Assembly (NCBI GenBank): GCA_015064285.1
Contig: SVSN01000004.1
Location: forward strand, 1 to 64,000
Direction of reading: 5' to 3'
Origin: Oscillospiraceae bacterium
Lineage (GTDB): Bacteria > Bacillota > Clostridia > Oscillospirales > CAG-272
DNA: 64,000 bases
In this document: piece after piece, positions 17,960-26,433 of the stretch
How positions within the stretch are numbered: the stretch's first letter is position 1
How the letters are laid out: each line of letters starts with the position of its first letter
Made by a program: the position numbers and the translations under genes
Notes under the pieces: model-generated
Told to the model about the DNA's origin: nothing
Databases searched by the model: none
The model's input: only the letters and a program-made list of their open reading frames with translations

Positions 17960-19038
17960 CGGATATCCCCCACCGCCAGATGGCGTTCAAACTCAGTGGT
18001 CATCAGGTTATAGAACTTCCGCCGGATGGGATAGGAAGCATCCCGGTTGTTCCGACCGTAATGGACGGAGTTGGTCAGCAGAATACCCCACAGACCTGTT
18101 TCACTGTCCACATACAGGCTGGTGCCGGTAAAGCCCGTGTGCCCGTAGCTGCCGGGAGACATCAGATCTCCCATGGGTGACCACTGGGTTCCCATCAGCT
18201 GGAAGCCCAGCCCTCTGGATTCGTCCAGATCAGGGGTATAGTTATGTACAGCCTTGTCGAATACCCGGCGGGTCAGGAAAAGCTCACCCTCTCTGGTTCT
18301 GCCCCGGGAAGCGCACATACCGGCAAAGGTGATCATATCGTCCAGGGTGGAGAAAATCCCAGCATTACCGGACACGCCGCCCAGCCAATGTGCATTCTCG
18401 TCGTGCACATGCCCCGTAGTCCACTCGTGCCAGTGAGGACTGAATTCCGTAGCGGCTACGTCATCGGAGTCGGGGCAGTAGCCGGTATTTTTCATACCCA
18501 GCGGATCAAACACCAGCCGCTTTGCCAGCACATCCAGTTTCTCGCCGCCGATGGTTTCCAGAATCCGCTGAAGGGTGATGTAGCCCATGCAGGAATAATA
18601 GACTTCTTCGCCCACCTTACATACCGGTTCGGAGTGCAGGATGGTTTCGATGGGGTCCGCACGGGTGCCGTCTTCCTTTTCGCACAGGGTGTAAAGAGGC
18701 AGATGGGGAGAGATGCCGGAGGTGTGGGTCATGAGATGCCGGATCTGCGCCCCGCGGAAATTGCCGGAGGAAGGCAGATACATCCCGATGGGGTCTCTGA
18801 GGCAGAACAGCCCGTCCTCCAGAAACTTCAGCGCCACCATGGTAGTAGACACAAGCTTGGACAGGGACGCCAGATCGAACAGGGTATTTTCGGTGATGGG
18901 CAGTTCAGCAGGTTCTATCTGCCGTCTGCCCAGGAATTCTCTGAGATACACATCATATCCCCGGCCAACCGCCACAGCTGCGCAGGGATAGCCAACATCA
19001 ATACCGCCCGCTATGCAGGCAAGTGTTTTTTCAAACAT
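17956..19038 (-). CDS. Serine hydrolase, beta-lactamase/AmiE-like
   Basis: A 360-residue class C beta-lactamase fold. The S-x-x-K nucleophile motif is SLSK (58-61), within L-F-D-L-A-S-L-S-K. The second motif reads Y-S-C (in EEVYYSCMGY) where classical enzymes have Y-S/A-N. A C-terminal G-H-T-G-F-T-G-T box replaces K-T-G, as in esterases and peptidases of this family. There is no signal peptide. In B. subtilis the relative YbbE/AmiE, encoded beside NamZ and MurQ, cleaves peptide from MurNAc; the same job is likely here from context. AAAAGGAG precedes the start. It couples to namZ (ATGA) and follows the membrane-protein stop by 4 bp. Confidence 0.82.
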   Translation of the reverse strand: MFEKTLACIAGGIDVGYPCAAVAVGRGYDVYLREFLGRRQIEPAELPITENTLFDLASLSKLVSTTMVALKFLEDGLFCLRDPIGMYLPSSGNFRGAQIRHLMTHTSGISPHLPLYTLCEKEDGTRADPIETILHSEPVCKVGEEVYYSCMGYITLQRILETIGGEKLDVLAKRLVFDPLGMKNTGYCPDSDDVAATEFSPHWHEWTTGHVHDENAHWLGGVSGNAGIFSTLDDMITFAGMCASRGRTREGELFLTRRVFDKAVHNYTPDLDESRGLGFQLMGTQWSPMGDLMSPGSYGHTGFTGTSLYVDSETGLWGILLTNSVHYGRNNRDASYPIRRKFYNLMTTEFERHLAVGDIR

Positions 19039-19042
19039 ACAA

Positions 19043-19654
19043 TCACTCCTTTTCCTGTATTTTTCTTCGGCGGCCCCCCCACCAGAGAAGCCATGCCAGA
19101 AGCACAGCCCCCGCAGGAGGAATGGTCAGAACGGAGACAATCAGTGCCCCCAGCTCATCCCAGCCGCTTATAACATCAAAAGGGTCAAAATACAGATACG
19201 CCGTAAACAACAGTTCCAGCAGACAGATATATACGGGAATACACCGGACACAAATACTCTTCATTTTCCGGCATAGGATGTACTGCACTGTCCCATGGAG
19301 CAGAGGCCACAGAATCAGAACCAGAATAAACACAGCTTCCGTATGCAGCTTCAGCGGATTCTGCAGCGGAAATGCAGCCAGAGGGATCAGTCCGGCCAGA
19401 ATCAGCAGAATCCCGCAAGTGTGCAGAATATGCCTGCCTTTTTCCGTAAACCAGGCTGAAAGCCGCTCCGGCAGCAGGACACCCGACAGAACCAGAACAT
19501 ATCCCGACAGAATTCCATACAGCTTTCCGATCTGAAAGACCACTTCTCCACTCCAACAAAGCACAGCCAGTGGGGGCAGAAACAGCAGATCCGTCGCCGC
19601 CAGCACCGTGCCGAAAAGCAGAATCATGTCTTTCCATAGCTTTTTATCCCGCAT
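19043..19654 (-). CDS. Polytopic membrane protein of the muropeptide operon, unknown
   Basis: A 203-residue protein, almost wholly hydrophobic, with about five or six transmembrane helices (near 9-33, 42-62, 76-96, 105-127, 134-155, 165-190) and a basic C-terminal tail GGRRRKIQEKE. No family motif is recognised. It sits between murK and the AmiE-like hydrolase, 4 bp before the latter, so it belongs to the muropeptide unit. No MurP phosphotransferase permease is present. A role in uptake is conceivable, but the protein is small for a transporter and has no transporter signature. Confidence 0.65.
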   Translation of the reverse strand: MRDKKLWKDMILLFGTVLAATDLLFLPPLAVLCWSGEVVFQIGKLYGILSGYVLVLSGVLLPERLSAWFTEKGRHILHTCGILLILAGLIPLAAFPLQNPLKLHTEAVFILVLILWPLLHGTVQYILCRKMKSICVRCIPVYICLLELLFTAYLYFDPFDVISGWDELGALIVSVLTIPPAGAVLLAWLLWWGGRRRKIQEKE

Positions 19655-19696
19655 AACAACCTCCTGATGCCAAACAGTAAGTCGTATCCAGTGGTG

Positions 19697-20581
19697 TCAA
19701 TGATTGCTCTGCCGCCAGTACGGCCATGCACCGAACACCGGATCCACCGGTTCCATGTACAGCACCGCATCCGGAAGTGCTTCTTTCAGAAACTCCGCAT
19801 ACTTTTCCCGGAAGTATGACAGATTGGCAAGGCACCCGCCTACGGTGTGGATTTCTTCCGTCGTAAAGCCCAGCTTTCTGTGCAGATGCGCCGTCCATCC
19901 GGCGAGAGCATGGGCTTCTGCCGTCAGCACCGATTTGGCGTGTCCCTCCCCTTCTCTGGCAAGTGTGTCCGCCACAGCCGCCAGTCTGGCAATGTCCGCT
20001 TTGGGATGGCTGTACACATACGCCACCAGCTCCCGCCAGTCAGCAACGCCAAGGGTCTGATAGACAGCCGTTTCCAGTTCCGGAACACTCTGTCCCAGGT
20101 CAATACACTGTACAAGCACCGTAAGCAGTTTGTAGCCGATGTTGGCGCCGCTGCCGTATTCCCCAAGCAGGTGCCCCCAGCCGCCGCACCGTTCCAGCAC
20201 ACCGTTTTTCTTTCCCTGAATCACGGAACCGGTACCGGAAATCACAAGAAGGCCGTCTTTTTCCCCCAGCGCACTGTATATCGCCAGGGGACCGTCGGAA
20301 ATCACGGATACCGGCAGGGCAAAACGCTCCCGCAGGGATTTTTCCAGATCCGCCCCATAGGTACCGGAGCCGGCGCCCGCCACACCTGCCACAATGGCTT
20401 CCGGCGCTTCTCCGGGCATACACTGTTCCAACGCATTTGTAATATTCTTTTCCGCTTCCCCGTAATCCAGCGCCGGGTTGCCGCAGCCGGTGAGGGCTTC
20501 CTTCAGAATACGGTTGTCTTCATCCAGCAGTACCGCACGGGTTTTGGTTCCCCCGGCATCCACAGACAGTATGGTTTTCAT
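19697..20581 (-). CDS. murK: MurK-like N-acetylmuramate/N-acetylglucosamine kinase (BadF family)
   Basis: A 294-residue ASKHA sugar kinase of the BadF/BadG group. Phosphate motif 1 is LSVDAGGTKTRA (residues 4-15). G-V-A-G-A-G-S-G and L-L-V-I-S-G-T-G-S-V form the second phosphate site, and G-G-W-G-H-L-L-G-E-Y-G-S-G follows. The C-terminal adenosine motif is H-T-V-G-G-C-L-A-N-L. Clostridium acetobutylicum MurK, of this family, phosphorylates MurNAc and GlcNAc at O6. Adjacency to murQ makes that role likely here: it would supply MurNAc-6-phosphate without a PTS. The start at 20581 has GAGGTG upstream; the frame continues 14 residues further without support. It lies 7 bp after murQ. Confidence 0.85.
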   Translation of the reverse strand: MKTILSVDAGGTKTRAVLLDEDNRILKEALTGCGNPALDYGEAEKNITNALEQCMPGEAPEAIVAGVAGAGSGTYGADLEKSLRERFALPVSVISDGPLAIYSALGEKDGLLVISGTGSVIQGKKNGVLERCGGWGHLLGEYGSGANIGYKLLTVLVQCIDLGQSVPELETAVYQTLGVADWRELVAYVYSHPKADIARLAAVADTLAREGEGHAKSVLTAEAHALAGWTAHLHRKLGFTTEEIHTVGGCLANLSYFREKYAEFLKEALPDAVLYMEPVDPVFGAWPYWRQSNH

Positions 20582-20588
20582 ATACACC

Positions 20589-21419
20589 TCACGAAAGCAG
20601 GGACAGAATTGCCTTTTTGGCACTGCCGCCCGCTTCTGTCAGAGCCGCTTCCGCCGTTTTCTGATCCACTTCAGCCGCTTCCATGACGATGCGCAGGGCA
20701 CGGGCACGGAGCTTATCATTGGTGGCCTGTACGTCTACCATCAGGTTGCCCATGACTTTGCCGCAGCGGATCATGGCACCGGTGGACAGCATATTCAGTA
20801 CCATTTTCTGTGCCGTTCCCGCCTTCATCCGGGTGGAGCCGGTCACCACTTCCGGGCCGGTCACCACTTCCACGGGAATGTCCGCCAGTGCCGAGATTTC
20901 CGCGGGTGAAGTACAGGCAACAGAGCCGGTACGGGCACCAATGGAGCGGGCATACGCCAGACCGCCCTTCACATAGGGCGTTCTTCCGGAAGCAGCGATG
21001 CCCACGAGAAAGTCTTTTTCGCAGAAACCGACAGCACGCAGTTCTTCTTCCGCCAGGGTGAGAGAATCCTCCGCCCCTTCCACAGCGGAAAACATGGCAC
21101 CCATGCCGCCGGCGATCAGTCCCACAACGGTATTGTCGTCCACTCCATAAGTGGGACGGCATTCGGCTGCGTCCAGTACTCCCAGTCTCCCGGAAGTACC
21201 GGCGCCGATGTAGATCAGTCTGCCGCCGTGCTGCAGAGCATAAGCTGCCGCTTCGATCTGTGCTCCGATCTGCGGGAGGGCTTTTTCCACCGCTTCCGCC
21301 ACCGTCTTGTCCTCGGCGTTGATGATGGCGGCAATTTCCGCCGGGGACGCTTTATCAATATTGGCCGAACGGGGATTGCGTCCCTCGGTGGCCAGTTTTT
21401 TCAGTTCATTCAGTTCCAT
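20589..21419 (-). CDS. murQ: N-acetylmuramic acid 6-phosphate etherase
   Basis: A 276-residue SIS-domain enzyme. It cleaves the lactyl ether of MurNAc-6-phosphate to GlcNAc-6-phosphate and D-lactate. Hallmarks are T-E-G-R-N-P-R-S near the start, I-G-A-G-T-S-G-R-L-G-V-L-D-A-A-E-C-R-P-T with Glu86, and S-A-V-E-G-A-E-D with Glu114, the likely catalytic pair. G-I-A-A-S-G-R-T-P-Y and G-S-T-R-M-K-A-G-T-A-Q-K follow. The C-terminal UBA-like helical tail is present but short. I chose the ATG at 21419, one base after the GH35 stop; a TTG at 21428 is an alternative. Its product should feed the amino-sugar pathway, for which no gene is seen nearby. Confidence 0.96.
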   Translation of the reverse strand: MELNELKKLATEGRNPRSANIDKASPAEIAAIINAEDKTVAEAVEKALPQIGAQIEAAAYALQHGGRLIYIGAGTSGRLGVLDAAECRPTYGVDDNTVVGLIAGGMGAMFSAVEGAEDSLTLAEEELRAVGFCEKDFLVGIAASGRTPYVKGGLAYARSIGARTGSVACTSPAEISALADIPVEVVTGPEVVTGSTRMKAGTAQKMVLNMLSTGAMIRCGKVMGNLMVDVQATNDKLRARALRIVMEAAEVDQKTAEAALTEAGGSAKKAILSLLS

Positions 21420-21420
21420 A

Positions 21421-23190
21421 TCAGCCAAGATCCGGTGTGTCCACAGACAGAACCGTGCCGTTTTCCGCGCCGTCCATTTCCAGCACGATCACTTCGTTTG
21501 CGCCTGCTTTGAGCAGAATACCGGGGCAGTACATGGTCTTCTGGGGACCTGCATCGTTGTAATACCGGCCCAGATGGAAGCCGTTTACCCATACGCAGCC
21601 ATGATGGAAGCCATCCAAACGAATGAAGGTATCGGCAGGGGTGTCCACGGTCATAGTACCCTTCAGGAAGAGAGAGCCTTCAAAGGTTTTTTCCGCACCG
21701 TCGGCGTAGGGCAGGTCTGTCAGATTGTTGGGTTCGTCAAACTGGGGCATGGTCAGAGGAGTTACTTCCCAGCCGAAGTGGTACTGCTGTCCGAAACGGA
21801 TACCAACCGCACCCTTTCTGTCCCGCATTCTGGGACCGTAGTTCACACGCCCCATGTTTTCCACCAGGATATCCACCTTGATGGCATCGCCCACCTGCAG
21901 ATTCAGCACGATTTCCGGATTCCGGCGGTCTCTTTCGAAAATGCCCATCAGCTTGCCGTCAAAGTATACAGCGGCTCTGTCGTGGAGTACGTCAAAGGTC
22001 AGTCTGGTACCGGAGATGGGGCCTTTCACCACAGTGGAGTACAGGGTAAAACCGAAGTTCTGATCCAGTTCTTCCTGATATACGGGAGCTGGTACCTTTA
22101 CCGCCTTGCCCAGCAGAGAAGCCACATCCAGTACCCCTACGGACTTTTCAAACTTTACTTCCCCGTAGCCTGCCTTGGCAGATTCGGAGGCGGTCAGCAC
22201 GGTTTCCACGCCGGTGAAATCCCGGATGGCGTTGCGGACAGCATAGTATGCGGGGGTACGGTCGCCGGCTTCGGACAGGATGGCGTTGTAGTCGTAGCTG
22301 GTAATGGTGGGCTGATATACATCGGTGTGGTTGGCACCGTTCATCCAGCCGAAATTGGTGCCGCCGTGGAACATATAGTAGTTGCAGGACGCACCGTCTG
22401 CCAGCATTTCCTTGAAGGGATTCACCATGTCGTCCACTTCTCTTACGTGGTGTTCTTCATACCAGTGGTCGAACCAGCCGCACCAGTATTCGCCGCACAT
22501 ACAGGGTTCGTCGGGACGATACTGCTTGAGAACCTTGAAGTTGCCTCTGGGGTTGGAACCGAAGTTGGCCACGGACAGATACTGGGGCAGGGTTCCGCCG
22601 TTCAGCATCCAGTCGCAGGCACCGTCAGAGGTAAACAGACAGCAGTCCACGCCCAGATCTCTGTAAATATCAGCCACAGCCTGCATATAGTCATGGTCGT
22701 TGCCGTAGCTGCCGTATTCGTTTTCAATCTGCACCATCTGGATCGGCCCGCCCTTTGTGGACAGCAGAGGCCCGATCTGGTCAAACAGCGCTTCGTAGTA
22801 CCGGCGTACCTTGGACAGATACACGGGATCGTTGCAGCGGATGGGCATCTTTTCGTATTTCAACAGCCACGCCGGCAGCCCGCCGAATTCCCATTCAGAG
22901 CAGATATACGGACCGGGACGTACAATCACATTGAGCCCCAGTTCTCCCGCCATTCTGATGTAAGCGGCGATGTCCAGCATACCGGTGAAGTTGAACTGTC
23001 CTTCCACCCGTTCGTGGAGGTTCCAGCAGGTGTAGGTTTCCAGGGTATTGAAGCCGCATTCCTTCAGCTTGGTCAGACGGTCGAGCCAGTATTCCCGGGG
23101 AATCCGGAAGTAGTGCATAGCGCCGGAAAGGATGGTATAGGGCTTTCCGTCCATCAGAAAGTTTTTGTTGTCATAGGAAATGATAGCCAT
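21421..23190 (-). CDS. GH35 beta-galactosidase
   Basis: A 589-residue glycoside hydrolase family 35 enzyme without a signal peptide, so probably intracellular. The N-terminal TIM barrel holds G-G-P-I-Q-M-V-Q-I-E-N-E-Y-G with acid/base Glu158, and E-P-C-M-C-G-E-Y-W-C-G-W with the likely nucleophile Glu234. M-F-H-G-G-T-N-F-G-W is the family-specific block. C-terminal beta-sandwich domains start near 400 and include G-C-V-W-V-N-G-F-H-L-G-R-Y. It removes terminal beta-galactose from oligosaccharides. It is the first gene of the minus-strand operon with murQ-murK, suggesting that glycan and muropeptide salvage share control. The start at 23190 is supported by AGGAG upstream on the minus strand. 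Confidence 0.92.
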   Translation of the reverse strand: MAIISYDNKNFLMDGKPYTILSGAMHYFRIPREYWLDRLTKLKECGFNTLETYTCWNLHERVEGQFNFTGMLDIAAYIRMAGELGLNVIVRPGPYICSEWEFGGLPAWLLKYEKMPIRCNDPVYLSKVRRYYEALFDQIGPLLSTKGGPIQMVQIENEYGSYGNDHDYMQAVADIYRDLGVDCCLFTSDGACDWMLNGGTLPQYLSVANFGSNPRGNFKVLKQYRPDEPCMCGEYWCGWFDHWYEEHHVREVDDMVNPFKEMLADGASCNYYMFHGGTNFGWMNGANHTDVYQPTITSYDYNAILSEAGDRTPAYYAVRNAIRDFTGVETVLTASESAKAGYGEVKFEKSVGVLDVASLLGKAVKVPAPVYQEELDQNFGFTLYSTVVKGPISGTRLTFDVLHDRAAVYFDGKLMGIFERDRRNPEIVLNLQVGDAIKVDILVENMGRVNYGPRMRDRKGAVGIRFGQQYHFGWEVTPLTMPQFDEPNNLTDLPYADGAEKTFEGSLFLKGTMTVDTPADTFIRLDGFHHGCVWVNGFHLGRYYNDAGPQKTMYCPGILLKAGANEVIVLEMDGAENGTVLSVDTPDLG

Positions 23191-23226
23191 TTTTTGTCTC
23201 CTGTCTGTTGGTTTAGGTTTGCCTAC

Positions 23227-23255
23227 AGTATATCATGAATCCCGCCGGATTGCAA
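23227..23255 (-). promoter_or_regulatory. SigA-type promoter of the GH35-mur operon
   Basis: Minus strand: TTGCAA (23255-23250), 17 bp, TATACT (23232-23227), about 37 bp before the GH35 start. No operator repeat was recognised. Confidence 0.7.
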
Positions 23256-23353
23256 TGGAGAAACCTTTCTTTTCCTCCCCAAAAAGTAATTAGTACCGGA
23301 AAACCGGTCAATTCATCCATATAAAATAGAACAAATTTGTGCATTATTTCAGG

Positions 23354-23382
23354 TTGACAAGTCCAAAAAAGTGTGATATACT
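23354..23382 (+). promoter_or_regulatory. SigA promoter of the T-box transcript
   Basis: TTGACA (23354-23359), 17 bp, TATACT (23377-23382). Transcription would begin near 23389, giving a leader of about 365 bases before the coding region at 23754. The stretch 23256-23353 between this and the divergent GH35 promoter shows no other feature. Confidence 0.8.
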
Positions 23383-23388
23383 CTTTTC

Positions 23389-23673
23389 ATCATGAAAAGC
23401 AAATGCGATAACAGGGAAACGGAACGGGCAACGGTTCATCGTACAGAGAACTGCCGGTAGGTGCAAGGCAGAAAGATGACAGCTTCATTCCTCTGGTCCC
23501 TCAGCAGCAGATCCCAAATGCGGTGCAGAGTAGGGTCTGACGGGTTCCTGCCGTTACACGGGAAAGGCATCGTGTTGTGCCTGTCAAGTGGGTATTTTCA
23601 CCAATCAGAGTGGTACCACGGGAGCATTCAGCCCTCGTCTCTGTCGGTTTTCCGATGGGGATGAGGTTTTTTT
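23389..23673 (+). promoter_or_regulatory. T-box riboswitch (tRNA-sensing leader) with terminator
   Basis: The T-box sequence AGAGTGGTACCACGG is at 23607-23621. The terminator hairpin CCTCGTCTCTGTCGG / CCGATGGGGATGAGG with seven T residues is at 23633-23673. Stem I has the AG bulge and distal loop A-G-A-G-A-A-C-T-G-C-C, GGTAGGTGCA, AGGCAG at about 23445-23471. UGGU predicts a tRNA with discriminator base A. The specifier is not certain. A fold pairing GGAA/TTCC and TCATC/GATGA leaves UUC (Phe, about 23484-23486) followed by A. Leu codons (CTC/CTG near 23491-23495) are also possible, while a TGC at 23520 (Cys) fits the discriminator poorly. Transcription should continue when the cognate tRNA is uncharged. 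Confidence 0.9.
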
Positions 23674-23753
23674 ACTGTATAAAACCATTCTCAGCGGAAT
23701 GATACAGGCAACACAACAAACATATCATTCTAATTTCCAAGAGGTAAACCATT

Positions 23754-26288
23754 ATGAAACTCTCCTTCTCTACCCTCGGCTGTCCTGATTATTCCTGGAC
23801 CGATATCTATACCATGGCCAAGGACCTTGGTTTTCACGGGATCGAAATGCGTGGGCTGGGCAACGATATTTTCTCCGTCAATGCTTCTCCTTTCCGGCCT
23901 GAAAATCTCGAAGAAACCAAGGCAACCCTGAAGCGTCTGAAGCTGGAGATCTGCTGTCTTTCTTCCGGCTGCGCACTCCGCTTTGCTGACCGCCATGAAG
24001 AAACCATCGCCGAACTGAAGGAATATATCCGTCTGGCAAAGGAACTGGGTACACCCTACATCCGTGTACTGGGAGACCTGACCGCCGACATCACCACCGA
24101 TTTCCCGGACGAAAACGTAATCGAGCCCATGAAGATTCTGGCGCCCATTGCGGAAGAAGCCGGTGTTATGCTGCTGATCGAAACCAACGGTGTATACTCC
24201 GATACCGCCAGACTGGCCGATGTGCTGGCACAGATTGCCTCTGACGCTGTCGGTGCCCTCTGGGACTGGAACCATCCTTACCGCTTCGCCGGAGAAATGC
24301 CGGAAAAGACCATCAACAACCTGGGTGCCTACATCAAACACTGCCATATCAAGGACTCTGTCATGGAGGACGGCAAGGTTGTTTACAAGCTGGTGGGCGA
24401 AGGGGATCTGCCGCCTATGGTGGAATATCTGAAGGCTCTGCGTTCCCTGAACTATGAAGGCTACATCTCTCTGGAATGGCTCAAGCAGTACGCACCGGAG
24501 CTGTCCGATGCCGGTATCGTATTCCCTCACTATGTGCACTTCATGCATCAGTATCTGGGTATGGACGACGGCACCGCCAGACTCCAGAAGAACAAACGGG
24601 GCGACGGCTATTTCGTATGGGAAAAGGATCAGCTGATCGACATGACCTTCCCCCAGGTGCTTGACCGGATGTGCGAAGAATTCCCGGATCAGTACGCCTT
24701 CCGCTATACTGAATTTGATTACAGCAGAACCTATCCCGAATTCCGTGACGATGTGGACACCTTCGCCCGTGCTCTGATCTCCATGGGCGTAAAGCAGGGC
24801 GACCATGTAGCCATCTGGGCCACCAATGTTCCCGCATGGTTCATCACTTTCTGGGCATCCGTAAAGATCGGTGCGGTTCTTGTTACGGTAAACACCGCTT
24901 ATAAAATCCACGAAGCCGAATACCTGCTCCGTCAGTCCGACACCCACACCCTCGTCATGACCGACGGCTACAAGGATTCCGACTATGTTTCCATCATCAG
25001 GCAGCTGGTTCCCGAACTGGAACAGAATGATGAAGTAAAGCCCATCCACAGCCGCAAGCTTCCCTTCCTGCGGAATATCATCACCGTAGAATCCAAGCAG
25101 AAGGGCTGCTGGACCTGGGACGAAGCCATGGCACAGGCTGAAAAGACCCCTGTGGAAGCTGTATACCGCCGCGCCGCCATGATCAACAAGCATGACGTAT
25201 GCAATATGCAGTACACCTCCGGCACCACCGGTTTCCCCAAGGGCGTTATGCTGACCCACTACAACATTGTCAACGACGGCAAGTCCATCGGTGACCGGAT
25301 GGATCTGTCCACGGCCGACCGGATGATGATTCAGGTACCCATGTTCCACTGCTTCGGCATGGTGCTGGCAATGACCGCTTCCATGACCCACGGCGTGACC
25401 ATGTCTCCCATCTCCGCTTTCTCTCCCAGAAAGGGCCTTTACTGCATCAATAAGGAAAAGATCACCTGCTTCCACGGCGTACCCACCATGTTCATCGCCA
25501 TGCTGGGCCACGAAGACTTCGCCAAGACCGACTTCTCCCATATGCGTACCGGGATCATGGCCGGTTCCCCCTGCCCTGTCAAGGTTATGGAAGAAGTGGT
25601 GGAAAAGATGCACATGAGCGAAATCACCATCGTATACGGCCAGACCGAAGCTTCCCCCGGATGCACCCAGAGTTCCACCGACGACTCCATCGAAACCCGC
25701 GTAAATACCGTAGGCCGTGCCTTCTACGGTGTGGAATGCAAAATTGTGGATCCCGAAACCGGCGAAGACCTGCCCGACAATGTGGACGGGGAATTCGTTG
25801 CCCGGGGCTACAACATCATGAAGGGCTACTACAAGATGCCCGAAGCCACCGCCGCTGCCATCGACAAGGACGGCTGGCTCCACACCGGCGACCTGGCAAG
25901 ACGGCTGCCCGACGGCAACTACAAGATCACCGGCCGTATCAAGGATATGATCATCCGCGGCGGCGAAAACATCTACCCCAAGGAAATCGAAGACTTCCTC
26001 TACACCCATCCGGAAGTCAAGGACGTTCAGGTCATCGGCGTACCCGACAAGCAGTACGGCGAAGAGATCATGGCCTGCGTTATCCGTCAGGATGGTTCCA
26101 CCATCACCGCGGACGAGCTGAAGAAGTACGTAATGGATCACATGGCTAAGCACAAGGTTCCCCGGTATGTCACTTTCGTGGATGCTTTCCCGATGAACGC
26201 TGCCGGCAAGATCCTGAAATACAAGATGCGGGAAGACGCCAAAAATCTGCCCGAATTCAAAGAAGCCGCCGGTATCGTTACCGCATAA
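23754..26288 (+). CDS. Fusion: sugar-phosphate isomerase/epimerase + acyl-CoA synthetase
   Basis: An 844-residue protein in one uninterrupted frame. Residues 1 to ~270 form a xylose-isomerase-like TIM barrel, with I-E-M-R-G-L-G, L-L-I-E-T-N-G, D-W-N-H-P-Y-R and H-C-H-I-K-D carrying the usual metal-binding Glu, Asp and His. From ~290 to the end it is an AMP-forming acyl-CoA synthetase. Motif A3 is YTSGTTGFPKG near 486, then Y-G-Q-T-E-A-S, H-T-G-D-L-A-R, G-R-I-K-D-M-I-I-R-G-G-E-N-I-Y-P-K-E-I-E, and P-x-N-A-A-G-K-I-L-K with the catalytic Lys. The second half resembles medium- or long-chain fatty-acid ligases. AAGAGG precedes the start. Expression depends on the T-box leader, unusual for either domain. 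The substrate is unknown. Confidence 0.88.
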   Translation: MKLSFSTLGCPDYSWTDIYTMAKDLGFHGIEMRGLGNDIFSVNASPFRPENLEETKATLKRLKLEICCLSSGCALRFADRHEETIAELKEYIRLAKELGTPYIRVLGDLTADITTDFPDENVIEPMKILAPIAEEAGVMLLIETNGVYSDTARLADVLAQIASDAVGALWDWNHPYRFAGEMPEKTINNLGAYIKHCHIKDSVMEDGKVVYKLVGEGDLPPMVEYLKALRSLNYEGYISLEWLKQYAPELSDAGIVFPHYVHFMHQYLGMDDGTARLQKNKRGDGYFVWEKDQLIDMTFPQVLDRMCEEFPDQYAFRYTEFDYSRTYPEFRDDVDTFARALISMGVKQGDHVAIWATNVPAWFITFWASVKIGAVLVTVNTAYKIHEAEYLLRQSDTHTLVMTDGYKDSDYVSIIRQLVPELEQNDEVKPIHSRKLPFLRNIITVESKQKGCWTWDEAMAQAEKTPVEAVYRRAAMINKHDVCNMQYTSGTTGFPKGVMLTHYNIVNDGKSIGDRMDLSTADRMMIQVPMFHCFGMVLAMTASMTHGVTMSPISAFSPRKGLYCINKEKITCFHGVPTMFIAMLGHEDFAKTDFSHMRTGIMAGSPCPVKVMEEVVEKMHMSEITIVYGQTEASPGCTQSSTDDSIETRVNTVGRAFYGVECKIVDPETGEDLPDNVDGEFVARGYNIMKGYYKMPEATAAAIDKDGWLHTGDLARRLPDGNYKITGRIKDMIIRGGENIYPKEIEDFLYTHPEVKDVQVIGVPDKQYGEEIMACVIRQDGSTITADELKKYVMDHMAKHKVPRYVTFVDAFPMNAAGKILKYKMREDAKNLPEFKEAAGIVTA

Positions 26289-26301
26289 CAACAGAAAATG
26301 T

Positions 26302-26340
26302 AAAAGGCAGCGGGAATCATTATCTTGCCGCCTTTTATTT
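26302..26340 (+). terminator. Rho-independent terminator
   Basis: AAAAGGCAGCGG pairs with CCGCCTTTT (one bulged A) and is followed by ATTTCG. It lies 13 bp after the fusion gene. Confidence 0.75.
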
Positions 26341-26360
26341 CGTACTCCGTACGGAAACAG

Positions 26361-26408
26361 AAACGCTCTGCAGTGTATCATTAAGGTATACCGCAGAGCG
26401 TTTTCATT
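26361..26408. terminator. Hairpin terminator between convergent genes
   Basis: AAACGCTCTGC (26361-26371) is an exact 11-bp inverted repeat of GCAGAGCGTTT (26393-26403), followed by TCATTTTG. It lies 25 bp from the end of the minus-strand carboxypeptidase gene and probably works for both directions. Confidence 0.7.
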
Positions 26409-26433
26409 TTGTTCTATTCGGGAATAGGCAGCG

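Noticed and set aside
23515..23530. Cys (TGC) as specifier of the first T-box, because AAATGC resembles AAATGG of the Trp leader
   Set aside because: The T-box UGGU predicts discriminator A, whereas tRNA-Cys carries U. The surrounding helices are also poorer than those flanking UUC. It is not fully excluded.
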